A stretch of DNA of 64,000 bases from Actinomadura citrea (GTDB taxonomy: Bacteria > Actinomycetota > Actinomycetes > Streptosporangiales > Streptosporangiaceae). Below, piece by piece: positions 46,536-54,374 of this stretch. The notes under the pieces were generated by a model. The model saw nothing but the letters and a program-made list of their open reading frames with translations, was not told the DNA's origin and ran no database searches. The translations under genes and the position numbers were made by a program. The stretch spans positions 124,001 through 188,000 of the forward strand of contig NZ_JACCBT010000001.1 of assembly GCF_013409045.1 (NCBI RefSeq). Direction: 5' to 3'. The first letter of the stretch is position 1; every line of letters begins with the position of its first letter.

Positions 46536-47767
46536 GCGACGTCGATGAGGCGATCACCCGGGTCCATCAGGACGAGTGGGCGCGGGTGGTCGCCTCCCTG
46601 ACCAGGCGCTTCGGCGACCTCGACATCGCCGAGGAGGCGGCCGCCGAGGCGTTCGCGACCGCCGTCGAGCGGTGGCCGGCCGATGGTGTGCCCCCCAACC
46701 CCGGCGCCTGGCTGACCACCACCGCCAACCGCAAGGCGATCGACCGGATCCGGCGCGAGAGCAAGCGCGACGACAAGCACAAGGAGGCTCGGATGGTGTA
46801 CGACGACGACCCGCCCGAGCCTCTCGGCGCCATCGACGACGACCGTCTCCGGCTGATCTTCACCTGCTGTCACCCGGCGCTGGCGATGCAGACCCGCGTG
46901 GCGCTGACGCTGCGCATGGTCGGCGGCCTGACCGTGCCCGAGATCGCCCGCGCCTTCCTGGCGCAGGAGACCGCCATGGAGCGGCGGATCACCCGCGCGA
47001 AGGCCAAGATCAAGGCGGCCGGCATCCCCTATCGGGTGCCGTCCGCGCAGGATCTCCCGGCTCGGGTCTCGGGCGTACTCGCGGTGCTGTACCTGGTGTT
47101 CAACGAGGGCTACCTGGCGACCGGCCCCGACACCGATCCGGTACGTCACGGCCTGACCGCCGAGGCGATCCGGCTCACTCGCCTGATCCGCGCGCTCCTG
47201 CCGGACGACGGTGAGGCGGCCGGGCTGCTGGCGCTGATGCTCCTCATCGAGGCCCGCCGCACCGCCCGGGTCTCGGCCGGCGGCGAACTGGTCGCCCTCG
47301 ACGAGCAGGACCGCGGGGCCTGGGACGCGACGCTGATCGCCGAGGGGCACCGGCTGGTGCGCGAGCGACTCGCCGCTGCCGCCGCCGGGGTGGCCCCGGG
47401 TCGCTACCAGATCCTCGCGGCGATCAACGCCGTGCACACCTCCGCCCGCGACATCCGCGACACCGACTGGTCGCAGGTCGTCGCCCTCTACGACCAGCTC
47501 GTCCGCCTCGACCAGTCGCCGATCATCGTCCTCAACCGGGCCGTCGCGGTCGCCGAGCTCGACGGCCCGGAGGTGGCACTGGCGGCCGTCGACCGTCTTG
47601 AGGACGAGCTGGCCGGTTATCACGCCTACCACGCCACCCGCGCCGATCTGCTGCGCCGGCTGGGCCGCAGCCGGCAGTCGCGCGCGGCCTACGACAAGGC
47701 CATCGAACTGGCCGGCAACACCGCCGAGACCGCGTACCTGACTCGCCGCCGCGACCAACTGCGGTAG
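46532..47767 (+). CDS. ECF sigma factor with C-terminal helical extension (ECF42-like)
   Basis: 411 residues. Region 2 includes DIAEEAAAEAFATAVERWPA and PGAWLTTTANRKAIDRIRRE. LRLIFTCCHPALAMQTRVAL is followed by region 4 GGLTVPEIARAFLAQETAME. The TPR-like tail has YLVFNEGYLATG and LNRAVAVAELDGPEVALAAV. The cysteine pair TCCHP and tail layout are typical of this sigma group. GTG 46532 overlaps the DGPF stop (GTGA). Confidence 0.93.
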   Translation: MSDVDEAITRVHQDEWARVVASLTRRFGDLDIAEEAAAEAFATAVERWPADGVPPNPGAWLTTTANRKAIDRIRRESKRDDKHKEARMVYDDDPPEPLGAIDDDRLRLIFTCCHPALAMQTRVALTLRMVGGLTVPEIARAFLAQETAMERRITRAKAKIKAAGIPYRVPSAQDLPARVSGVLAVLYLVFNEGYLATGPDTDPVRHGLTAEAIRLTRLIRALLPDDGEAAGLLALMLLIEARRTARVSAGGELVALDEQDRGAWDATLIAEGHRLVRERLAAAAAGVAPGRYQILAAINAVHTSARDIRDTDWSQVVALYDQLVRLDQSPIIVLNRAVAVAELDGPEVALAAVDRLEDELAGYHAYHATRADLLRRLGRSRQSRAAYDKAIELAGNTAETAYLTRRRDQLR

Positions 47768-47819
47768 CGCCCTCGAGCGGTGCTACGACGACTCCACCGA
47801 GGTCCGGCAAGAAAATCTC

Positions 47820-47863
47820 GGAGGCGGTGTCGGATCGGGGCGGTGGTGTTCGTAGCAGGGGTG
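47820..47863 (+). promoter_or_regulatory. Repeated 44-bp promoter element, copy 2
   Basis: Identical to 45863-45906, again with GTCGG-N17-CGTAG (47829-47855). It stands about 80 bp before the MFS gene and just before a truncated reductase start. It suggests that the ECF sigma factor drives the exporter. Confidence 0.7.
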
Positions 47864-47911
47864 TGAGGCCGCCCATGAGGGGCCGGCCCTGAAGAGCAGG
47901 GAACCCCGATC

Positions 47912-47947
47912 ATGAAACTGACGGCCATAGCGCAGGTATCGCGATGA
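47912..47947 (+). CDS. 11-codon leader ORF, probable reductase N-terminal stub
   Basis: ATG 47912 after AGGGAA encodes MKLTAIAQVSR and stops at TGA 47945-47947, overlapping the MFS start as ATGA. The peptide resembles the N-terminus of DHFR-family reductases (M-x-KLT-x-x-x-QVS-x-DG). It is read as the stub of a second decayed reductase gene that now serves as a coupling leader for the MFS gene. Confidence 0.5.
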   Translation: MKLTAIAQVSR

Positions 47948-49359
47948 CGACCATGACGGAGACCCGTCCGACGTCCTCGCGGTCGATGTGGGCGATCCTC
48001 GCGCTGGTGCTGCTCGCCGACGCGCTGGACGTGATCGACGCGACCGTCACCAACATCGCCGCGCCCACCATCGCCATGGAACTCCATGGCGGGCAGGGCC
48101 TGATCAAATGGCTGGGCACGGCGTACATGCTCGCCATGGGCGTGCTGCTCATGGTCGGCGGCCGGCTGGGCGACAAGTACGGGCAGCGCAGGCTCTTCCT
48201 GATCGGGATGGCCGGCTTCACGGCCGCCTCGGCGGTGGCGGGCCTGTCCCCCGACCCGGCACTGCTGATCGTGGCCCGGGCGACGCAGGGGGCCTTCGGT
48301 GCCCTGCTGATCCCGCAGGGCATGGGGATCATGACGAAGACGTTCTCGCGGGAGATGCTGACCAAGGCGTTCGGCCTGTTCGGCCCGCTGCTGGGGGCGG
48401 CCACCGTCGGCGGTCCGGTGCTGGCGGGCTTCATCATCGGCGCCGACCTGTTCGGCCTCTCCTGGCGCCCGATCTTTCTGATCAACCTGGTCCTGGGCGT
48501 GATCGGTCTGGCGGTGGCCGTCAGGATCCTGCCCCATGACGACGGCGACCACTCCGCGGTCGTCGACGGCTGGGGCTCGGGCCTGCTCGCCGCCGCGATG
48601 TTCGGCCTGCTGTACGGCCTGATCGAGGGCTCCACCAACGGGTGGACCACGATCCCGATCGCCGCGATCGTCGCCGGCCTGGCCTTCTTCGCCGCCTTCG
48701 CCCACCGCCAGTCGACCGCCGCCGACCCGCTGCTCAAAGCGTCCCTGCTGCGAAACCGAGGCTTCACCTCCGGCCTGCTCGTCGGGCTCACCGTCTTCGC
48801 CGCCACGATCGGCCTGGTCTACGTGCTGTCGCTGTTCCTGCAGGAGGGCCTGCACGCATCACCGCGCGACGCGGCGCTGGCCCTGCTGCCGCTGACGCTG
48901 GGCATCATCGGCTCCGCGTTCGCCGCCATGGGCGGCCTGGTCGCCAAGCTCGGCCGCATCCTGATCTTCATAGGGCTGGCCATCGTCCTGGCCGGCTGCG
49001 GCTGGGTGCTCGCCCTGGTCATCGCCTCGGGCACCGGCCTCGGCCTGTGGTCGCTCACCCCGGCGTTCTTCGTGATCGGCCTCGGACTGGGCTGCTGCTC
49101 CAGCACGATCTTCGACGTCGCCATGGGCGACATCAACCCCGACGAGGCCGGCAGCGCCAGCGGCTCGCTGAGCTCGATTCAGCAGCTCGCCGCGGGAATG
49201 GGATCGGCCGCAGCCACCTCGATCTTCTTCCAGGCCGCAGACTCGGGCCTCGACCACGCCATGAAGATCAGCCTGATCGTCGTCCTGGGACTGGTCGCCC
49301 TCAGCGTCCCGCTCGTCACCCTGATGCCCCGCAGGGCCCCGGAAGAGACCCATTCCTGA
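47944..49359 (+). CDS. MFS transporter, DHA2 (14-helix) type
   Basis: 471 residues with about 14 hydrophobic helices. Family marks are LADALDVIDATVTNIAAPTI in helix 1, the loop 2-3 motif GGRLGDKYGQRRLFLIGMAG (motif A) and FGPLLGAATVGGPVLAGFI (motif C of exporters). It is a proton-driven drug or metabolite exporter. ATG 47944 overlaps the 11-codon leader. It lies downstream of the ECF module and shares its promoter element. Confidence 0.94.
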   Translation: MTTMTETRPTSSRSMWAILALVLLADALDVIDATVTNIAAPTIAMELHGGQGLIKWLGTAYMLAMGVLLMVGGRLGDKYGQRRLFLIGMAGFTAASAVAGLSPDPALLIVARATQGAFGALLIPQGMGIMTKTFSREMLTKAFGLFGPLLGAATVGGPVLAGFIIGADLFGLSWRPIFLINLVLGVIGLAVAVRILPHDDGDHSAVVDGWGSGLLAAAMFGLLYGLIEGSTNGWTTIPIAAIVAGLAFFAAFAHRQSTAADPLLKASLLRNRGFTSGLLVGLTVFAATIGLVYVLSLFLQEGLHASPRDAALALLPLTLGIIGSAFAAMGGLVAKLGRILIFIGLAIVLAGCGWVLALVIASGTGLGLWSLTPAFFVIGLGLGCCSSTIFDVAMGDINPDEAGSASGSLSSIQQLAAGMGSAAATSIFFQAADSGLDHAMKISLIVVLGLVALSVPLVTLMPRRAPEETHS

Positions 49360-49490
49360 GCATGGGCGAGGCGGGCTGTGTTGTGGCCGTCACGCAGGTG
49401 TTTCTGCGAGGCCGGGAGGGTGGGAGGTGTCCTGGACGATGGGGCGCTCAGCACTAGCGGAACCCCCCTGGTCGCCGTAGGGTTCACCGC

Positions 49491-49949
49491 GTGATCAAAA
49501 TTGGAGGGCGCGCGCTGCGCCTGGCCGCTGTCATGCTTCCCACGTTGACGCTGACGACCGTGTTGGCGTCCACCACGCCGGCGAGCGCGGCGGGCCCGTC
49601 ATGCGGGTCGAAGTACGCCCTGCGCAGCACCCACTCGATCTACGTGAACTCCAAGGTCCGCGGCTACCTCAAGGTCTACTACAACTCCTCCAACGGCTAT
49701 AACTGCGCGCTGGCCGTCCGCAAGGGCTCGACGTCGCTCTACAGCATCAAGCTCAAGCTCTGCGTCTACAACGCGGCCAGGACCACGTACGGCAACTGCA
49801 AGTACGACGGTTACAGCAAGCGGAACCATTGGTACTCCGGGCCGCTCTACGTCTACGCCCGCCATCGGTGCCTGTACGTCAAGGCCTTCATCAACACTGA
49901 CGGCGCGCACAAGGGAGAGCTGACCGGCAAGAAGGTCCACTGCGGCTGA
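49491..49949 (+). CDS. Secreted Cys-containing small protein (spore-associated protein A-like)
   Basis: 152 residues. A twin-basic N-terminus and hydrophobic core (LRLAAVMLPTLTLTTVLA) end in TPASAA-GPSCG, a good signal peptidase I site. The mature part of about 118 residues is beta-rich and aromatic (YLKVYYNSSNGYNCALAVRK, LYVYARHRCLYVKAFI) with five Cys. The layout resembles spore-associated protein A of streptomycetes; the match is by pattern only. Start GTG 49491. Confidence 0.7.
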   Translation: MIKIGGRALRLAAVMLPTLTLTTVLASTTPASAAGPSCGSKYALRSTHSIYVNSKVRGYLKVYYNSSNGYNCALAVRKGSTSLYSIKLKLCVYNAARTTYGNCKYDGYSKRNHWYSGPLYVYARHRCLYVKAFINTDGAHKGELTGKKVHCG

Positions 49950-50074
49950 CCAGCGCCGACCTCGGTCGCCCAGCCCGAGCCGCGCGGGCGGTACGGCCGG
50001 ACGCTCACAAGATCTTTCTGAGGTGCGGTCCGGTGGCGATGCCGCCGGACCGCCTGGTGAATGGCGAAAGGTCC

Positions 50075-50734
50075 ATGCCCGAGGTGACGTTGGGCGAGGC
50101 GTACCGCGCCGATGTGGAAATTCTGTGGAACTACCACGACATGTGCCACACGATCCGGCCCACCGACGTCGCCATCGGGCTCGGTAGCCATGATCTCGGT
50201 GTCGCCACCCTCGCGGCGGAGCTCTACCGGGAGGGGGCGGCCCCTCGCATCGTCTTCACCGGGGCCAACGCGCCGACGACGATCGAGCGGTTCCCGCGCG
50301 GCGAAGCCGTCCACTACCGCGACCACGCCATCGGACTCGGCGTACCCGGTGAGGCGATCCTGGTCGAACCCGAAGCCACCAATACCGGCCAGAACATCGA
50401 GTTCACCCGCAGGTTGCTCGCGAGCCGCGGGATCGAAGTTCGCTCAGCGACGCTGATCTCTCGGCCCTACCAGCAGCGCCGCGCCTACTCCACCGCCAAG
50501 AAGCTGTGGCCGGAACTCGAGGTCGTCTGCGCGTCGCGGCCGCTCCCTTTGGACGAGTACATCGGGAGCATCGGGGACGTGAACCGCGTGATCAACATGC
50601 TGGTGGGCGACACGCAGCGCATCATGGTCTACCCAGGCCGAGGATTCGCCATCCCACAGGATATGCCGCCCGAAGTCGAAGCGGCTTATCGTCGGCTGGT
50701 CGAGGCCGGTTTCACCAGCAGGCTCGTCCGATAG
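50075..50734 (+). CDS. YdcF-like (DUF218) protein
   Basis: 219 residues: DVAIGLGSHDLGVATLAAEL, then RIVFTGANAPTTIERFPRGE, EPEATNTGQNIEFTRRLL and SRPYQQRRAYSTAKKLWPEL. These are the conserved DUF218/YdcF motifs, an alpha/beta fold that binds nucleotide-like ligands in E. coli YdcF. No membrane segment is present. ATG 50075 follows AAAGG; a GTG at 50033 with GAGGTG is possible and would add 14 residues. Confidence 0.9.
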   Translation: MPEVTLGEAYRADVEILWNYHDMCHTIRPTDVAIGLGSHDLGVATLAAELYREGAAPRIVFTGANAPTTIERFPRGEAVHYRDHAIGLGVPGEAILVEPEATNTGQNIEFTRRLLASRGIEVRSATLISRPYQQRRAYSTAKKLWPELEVVCASRPLPLDEYIGSIGDVNRVINMLVGDTQRIMVYPGRGFAIPQDMPPEVEAAYRRLVEAGFTSRLVR

Positions 50735-50796
50735 CGCGTCTCGAACGAGGATGAGGCGTCGTCCGCGGGGCGGCCGGCTGGCCATTGCTCATGGAA

Positions 50797-50828
50797 CCGG
50801 CCCCTCCGCGCAGATGCGGAGGGGCCGG
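50797..50828 (+). terminator. Terminator after the YdcF-like gene
   Basis: CCGGCCCCTCCGC and GCGGAGGGGCCGG form a perfect 13-bp stem with a 6-nt loop. Confidence 0.85.
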
Positions 50829-50851
50829 CCTGTTGATCAGCCGCTCAACCG

Positions 50852-50875
50852 CCCTGGCCCCCGCGAGGGCCAGGG
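50852..50875 (-). terminator. Terminator of the Cys-rich peptide gene
   Basis: CCCTGGCCC and GGGCCAGGG pair across 6 nt, ending 10 bp from the stop codon of the minus-strand peptide gene. Confidence 0.75.
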
Positions 50876-50885
50876 CAGGCTGGAA

Positions 50886-51140
50886 CTAGCAGCTGTGACC
50901 GTCACACAGCGAGCAGTACGACACCTGGCAGAACATGCAGGTCACCTGCACGTGGCCGGGCTTGTCGCACGCCTGGACGATCGGAGGCGCCTCGGTGGTC
51001 ACGAAGACGACCGCCGAGCCCCCGGTACCGGGGAGCAACGGAAGCGCTCCGACGGCCACGGAAGCGACTGTGGACCAACCGGTACTAAGTGAACAAATAG
51101 GCGCTCCCATGAGCGGAGTGCCCTTGTGTGTCTTATCCAT
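50886..51140 (-). CDS. Cys-rich small peptide, candidate RiPP or secreted peptide precursor
   Basis: 84 residues from ATG 51140, 11 nt after AAGGTGG. The start MDKTHKGTPLMGAPICSLST is followed by a hydrophobic Val/Ala/Leu/Thr stretch (about 21-54) and a C-terminal 27-residue segment with six Cys spaced C-x9-C-x2-C-x4-C-x2-C-x4-C, ending at the last Cys. Two CxxC units (CMFC, CSLC) could bind metal, form disulfides or thioethers. No modification enzyme is adjacent. The gene has its own AT-rich leader, palindrome and strong terminator, which supports a real transcription unit. Family not recognised. Confidence 0.65.
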   Translation of the reverse strand: MDKTHKGTPLMGAPICSLSTGWSTVASVAVGALPLLPGTGGSAVVFVTTEAPPIVQACDKPGHVQVTCMFCQVSYCSLCDGHSC

Positions 51141-51174
51141 ATATATATCAACCACCTTATTCTCTTGTTTTAGC

Positions 51175-51190
51175 CCCGGAGATCTCCGGG
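51175..51190. promoter_or_regulatory. Perfect 16-bp palindrome upstream of the Cys-rich peptide gene
   Basis: CCCGGAGATCTCCGGG lies 35 bp before the peptide start, beside an unusually AT-rich tract (51130-51175). Possible operator or mRNA 5' hairpin. Confidence 0.6.
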
Positions 51191-51421
51191 CGGGCACCGG
51201 GATGAACCGGGCCTAGAGAAGACTGTGCGGGATCGGTGCTGTGACGCAAGGCAATGAGTGAGCCGAATCCCAGTTGGGGCACCTGACAGTCGCGTGAATC
51301 GGACGGCTCGGAACCCTGTCTGGAAACCGCAACACTTTTCCCACAAGGGACTGCGAATCTGTAATGCCATCACCGAACTATGGGCACGGAGTATCTGAGC
51401 CACGGCGGCGCTCGTGTGGTG

Positions 51422-52456
51422 CTAAGCCGGTTGCGTGCGGGTGTGTCCGTAGTGGGCCAAGGCGTGGAAGGCGGCCTTGGGCTCCCAGGGCATGTCCGGG
51501 TAGGCGGTGCCCTTGCGGTCGTCGGGGAGGACCTTGACGATGCCGAAGGACGCCTTGTCGAAGTCGTGGGCGTCGGTGTCGGCGTGGGGTAGGTCGTAGC
51601 GGGCGAAGGTGTAGACGAAGGCCGCGTCGATCCCCGAGTTCTCGAAGATGTCGAGGAGTTCGCGCAGGTAGTCGGCCTGTTCCTGCTCGTCGCGGACGAC
51701 CGGGCGGGTGAAGCGGGCGGGGCGCGCCCGGTCGTTCCATTCGATGACCTCGTCGCCCCGGCTCGCGATGGCGGCGGCGCCGCGGTAGGGGGCGCAGCCG
51801 AACTCGGTGACCGCCGCGGGCTTGCCGTGGGCGGTGAGGGCCCGCAGCCCGGCGGGGAGCTGGGCGGCGTTCTGCGCGTCGCGGTAGCCGGCGTCGGTGG
51901 CGACCATGTCGAAGGGCGTCCAGTCGACGCCCTCGAACGGCAGCGATGCGTAGCCGATGCGGCCGCCGAACTCGGCCCGCACGGCTGCGACGGCCTTGGC
52001 GAGGAAGGCGTTGATCGCTGCGGGCAGGGTGGCCAGCGCGGCGCGGAGTTCCTGCGGGTCGGAGAGGGCGGCGACCCTTTCCTGGAGCGTCTCGCCGGGG
52101 AGGAAGCCGGCGGTGCAGATGGAGAGTTCCGAGCCGGTGAGGAAGACCACCTCGGCGCCGTCGCGGCGCAGCCTCTCCGCGCGGGCGGCGCCGTCGGTCA
52201 GGAAGTCGAGGAGTTCGTCCTGGGCGAGGCCGTTGGTGAACGGGCAGTACCAGACTTCGAGTCCGGCCTCGGCGGCGAGGCGGGCGGCCGTCTCCAGCCG
52301 GTCGCGGTCGCCGCCGGTGATCCGGACGGCGTCGCAGCGCAGGTCGGTGCGGATGATGTCCATCTCGCGGCGGACGGTGGCCGGGTCGAAGGGTTCGCGG
52401 GTGGTGGTCCCCGCGCTGGTGAAGCCCGTGTCGAAGTTGATGCCGAGGGCGCGCAT
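51422..52456 (-). CDS. Glycoside hydrolase-like TIM-barrel protein
   Basis: 344 residues from ATG 52456. Segments MRALGINFDTGFTS, AARLAAEAGLEVWYCPFTNG, VVFLTGSELSICTAGFLPGE (candidate acidic residue), KPAAVTEFGCAPYRGAAA (Glu in a barrel strand end) and AFVYTFARYDLPHADTDAHD look like strands of a glycosidase-type (beta/alpha)8 barrel. No signal peptide, so likely cytosolic. Exact activity unknown. It is divergent from a tetR gene with shared operators. Confidence 0.7.
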   Translation of the reverse strand: MRALGINFDTGFTSAGTTTREPFDPATVRREMDIIRTDLRCDAVRITGGDRDRLETAARLAAEAGLEVWYCPFTNGLAQDELLDFLTDGAARAERLRRDGAEVVFLTGSELSICTAGFLPGETLQERVAALSDPQELRAALATLPAAINAFLAKAVAAVRAEFGGRIGYASLPFEGVDWTPFDMVATDAGYRDAQNAAQLPAGLRALTAHGKPAAVTEFGCAPYRGAAAIASRGDEVIEWNDRARPARFTRPVVRDEQEQADYLRELLDIFENSGIDAAFVYTFARYDLPHADTDAHDFDKASFGIVKVLPDDRKGTAYPDMPWEPKAAFHALAHYGHTRTQPA

Positions 52457-52480
52457 GGTCGTTCCTTCGCGTCGAGTTAC

Positions 52481-52549
52481 GGTACGCACCGTACCCTATA
52501 GAGTGGCCGTTCTCCCTTTGCTAGAGGTGGTTTGGAGTACGCTTCGTAC
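52481..52549. promoter_or_regulatory. Two TetR operators between divergent genes
   Basis: GGTACGCACCGTACC (52481-52495, perfect 6-bp arms around CAC) and GTACGCTTCGTAC (52537-52549, perfect 5-bp arms around CTT) share GTACG-N3-CGTAC. Their centres are 55 bp apart. They flank the divergent promoters of the barrel protein and tetR genes. Confidence 0.87.
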
Positions 52550-52572
52550 CCTGGGACAGGTGAAGGGGCGGC

Positions 52573-53172
52573 ATGGCTGAGGGTGGGGGGTCGCGGCGGC
52601 GGGGGGCCGCGCTGGAGGAGGCGATCCTGGGGGCGGCCGCCGAGGTGCTGCGGGAGTCCGGTGCCGGTGGCCTGACCATGGACGAGGTGGCGCGGCGGGC
52701 CGGGACGAACAAGAACGCGATCTACCGGCGGTGGCCGAACCGCGTCGCGCTCGGTGTCGCCGCGTACCGCCGGCTGGCCGACGCGGAGGTCACGGTGCCG
52801 GACACCGGTTCGCTGCGTGAGGACGCTCTGACCCTGCTGCGCCGCGCGAACAGCACGTGGTCGTCGCCGTACGGGGAGATCCTGCGCGGACTGATCGCCG
52901 CGGCCGGGGGTGCGCCGGAACTGCTCGCCGAACTCCGGGACGGCGGTGGCGGTGCTTACGAGGCGGCGTGGCTGACGGTGCTCGGCCGGGCGGTGGCTCG
53001 TGGCGAGGCCGCGGCCGAGGCGCTGCACCCGCGGGTCGCGTCCACACCGGTGGCGCTGCTGCGGAACGAGTACATGACGCGGGGCGTCCCGGCCGTGCCG
53101 GACGGCGTTCTCGTCGAGATCGTGGAGGAGGTCTTCCTGCCGCTGGTCCGGGGGCGCGCCACGCTCAGTTGA
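52573..53172 (+). CDS. TetR family regulator
   Basis: 199 residues with the helix-turn-helix GLTMDEVARRAGTNKNAIYR followed by RWPNRVALG, and a TetR_C-type helical domain. It probably controls itself and the divergent barrel-protein gene through the GTACG-N3-CGTAC sites. The 3' end overlaps the convergent lacI-type gene by 8 bp. Confidence 0.92.
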   Translation: MAEGGGSRRRGAALEEAILGAAAEVLRESGAGGLTMDEVARRAGTNKNAIYRRWPNRVALGVAAYRRLADAEVTVPDTGSLREDALTLLRRANSTWSSPYGEILRGLIAAAGGAPELLAELRDGGGGAYEAAWLTVLGRAVARGEAAAEALHPRVASTPVALLRNEYMTRGVPAVPDGVLVEIVEEVFLPLVRGRATLS

Positions 53173-54205
53173 CCGTCCTCGGCGCGGGGTCGGTGGAGGC
53201 CCGGACGACGAGGCGGGGAGGCAGGCGCTCGGACGGGGTCGCCCGTCCGGCGAGCAGATCGACGAGCAGGTCGAGCGCTCGCGCGCCCATCTCGTGCATG
53301 GGCGAGCGCACGCTGGTGAGCGGGATGGGCAACTCCGCCGCGAGGGGGGTGTCGTTGTAGCCGGCGACGGCGATGTCCTTGCCGGGGCGCAGGCCCTGGT
53401 CGCGCAGGACGCCGAGCGCGCCGATGGCCGCGAAGTCGTTGACGGCGAAGACGGCGGTGGGCCGGGGGTCGTGCCGCAGGAGGCGTTCGGCGGCGGCTCG
53501 GCCGCCGGCGGCGTCGAAGCCGGAGTTGACGACGTGGGAGCCGGGCACGGGGAAGCCCGCTTCCCGGTACCGGTCGACGAAGCCGGCGGTGCGGTCGGCG
53601 CCGGTGCTGGCGAAGGGCTCGCCCGCGATGACGCCCACCCGCCGGTGGCCGAGGGCGAGCAGGTGGTCGGCGACCAGGCGTCCGCCGAGGCGGTCGTCGC
53701 AGGTGACCGACGGGTGCCGGCCGGTGTGCCGGCTGACCAGGACGAACGGGACGCGCCGCTCGGCGATCTCGTCGAGGAACGCGGCGCCGGTGTGCGCGTC
53801 GCCGAAGACCAGGCCGTCGACGTGCCGGGACAGCGCCAGCTCGGTGCGCGCCCGCTGCTGCTCCGGCCGGTCGTGGCTGTTCATGACGAAGGTGGCGAGG
53901 CCGTGCCGGGCGGCGGCGTCCTCGATGCCCTCGTAGATCGTGGCGAGCACCAGGTCGGACAGCCGGGGGACCAGGACGCCGACGAGGTTGCTGCGCTGGG
54001 TGCGCAGGCTCGTGGCGTGCGGGTTGGGGCGGTAGTCCAGCCGGGCGGCCCAGCGCCGGATCTCCTCGGCGGTCTCGCGGGACGCGGCGCGCTGGGCGTC
54101 CTCGGGGGAGCCGTTGAGCACCCGGGAGACGGTGGAGACGTCGACGCCCGCCGCCTGCGCGATGGTCCGCAGCGTCGCGGGCCGCTGCCGGTCGTTGCGG
54201 GCCAC
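53165..54205 (-). CDS. LacI family regulator
   Basis: 346 residues. The N-terminal HTH is TLRTIAQAAGVDVSTVSRVL with the hinge NPHATSLRTQRSNLVGVLVP. A periplasmic-binding-like sensor domain follows (FVMNSHDRPEQQRARTEL, GLVFGD, RHPSVTCDDRLGGRLVADHL, AVFAVNDFAAIGALGVL). GTG 54205 follows AGGAAGG. It is divergent from the amidase operon, with LacI-type operators between them, so sensing of the operon's substrate is likely. Confidence 0.94.
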   Translation of the reverse strand: MARNDRQRPATLRTIAQAAGVDVSTVSRVLNGSPEDAQRAASRETAEEIRRWAARLDYRPNPHATSLRTQRSNLVGVLVPRLSDLVLATIYEGIEDAAARHGLATFVMNSHDRPEQQRARTELALSRHVDGLVFGDAHTGAAFLDEIAERRVPFVLVSRHTGRHPSVTCDDRLGGRLVADHLLALGHRRVGVIAGEPFASTGADRTAGFVDRYREAGFPVPGSHVVNSGFDAAGGRAAAERLLRHDPRPTAVFAVNDFAAIGALGVLRDQGLRPGKDIAVAGYNDTPLAAELPIPLTSVRSPMHEMGARALDLLVDLLAGRATPSERLPPRLVVRASTDPAPRTVN

Positions 54206-54267
54206 TGCGTCCGCCTTCCTGCCGCCGTGCCCCTTGACAGGGCCACCGTCCGGTGTCTTTTATACAA

Positions 54268-54324
54268 CCCAAACGTTTGACCCAATCGTTTGGGTCATCC
54301 GAAGATCCACCCCAATCGATTGGG
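54268..54324. promoter_or_regulatory. Three LacI-type operators
   Basis: CCCAATCGATTGGG (54311-54324) is a perfect palindrome with the central CG of LacI-family sites. CCCAATCGTTTGGG (54281-54294) differs at one position, and CCCAAACGTTTG (54268-54279) is a further related site. They cover the promoter region of the amidase operon and probably the LacI gene's own promoter. Confidence 0.9.
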
Positions 54325-54338
54325 AAAGAGGCGAAGCC

Positions 54339-54374
54339 GTGACACGACGGGTCGATGCGGGGCGGTCGGTGTGA
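54339..54374 (+). CDS. 11-codon leader peptide before the amidase
   Basis: GTG 54339, preceded by AAAGAGG, encodes [11 protein letters not shown] and ends at TGA 54372-54374, overlapping the amidase GTG start by 3-4 nt. The amidase start itself has no SD, so this leader probably drives its translation by coupling. Confidence 0.55.
   Translation: MTRRVDAGRSV

Noticed and set aside
51170-51403. 77-codon minus-strand ORF upstream of the Cys-rich peptide
   Set aside because: No SD, mixed composition and overlap with the probable promoter and palindrome.
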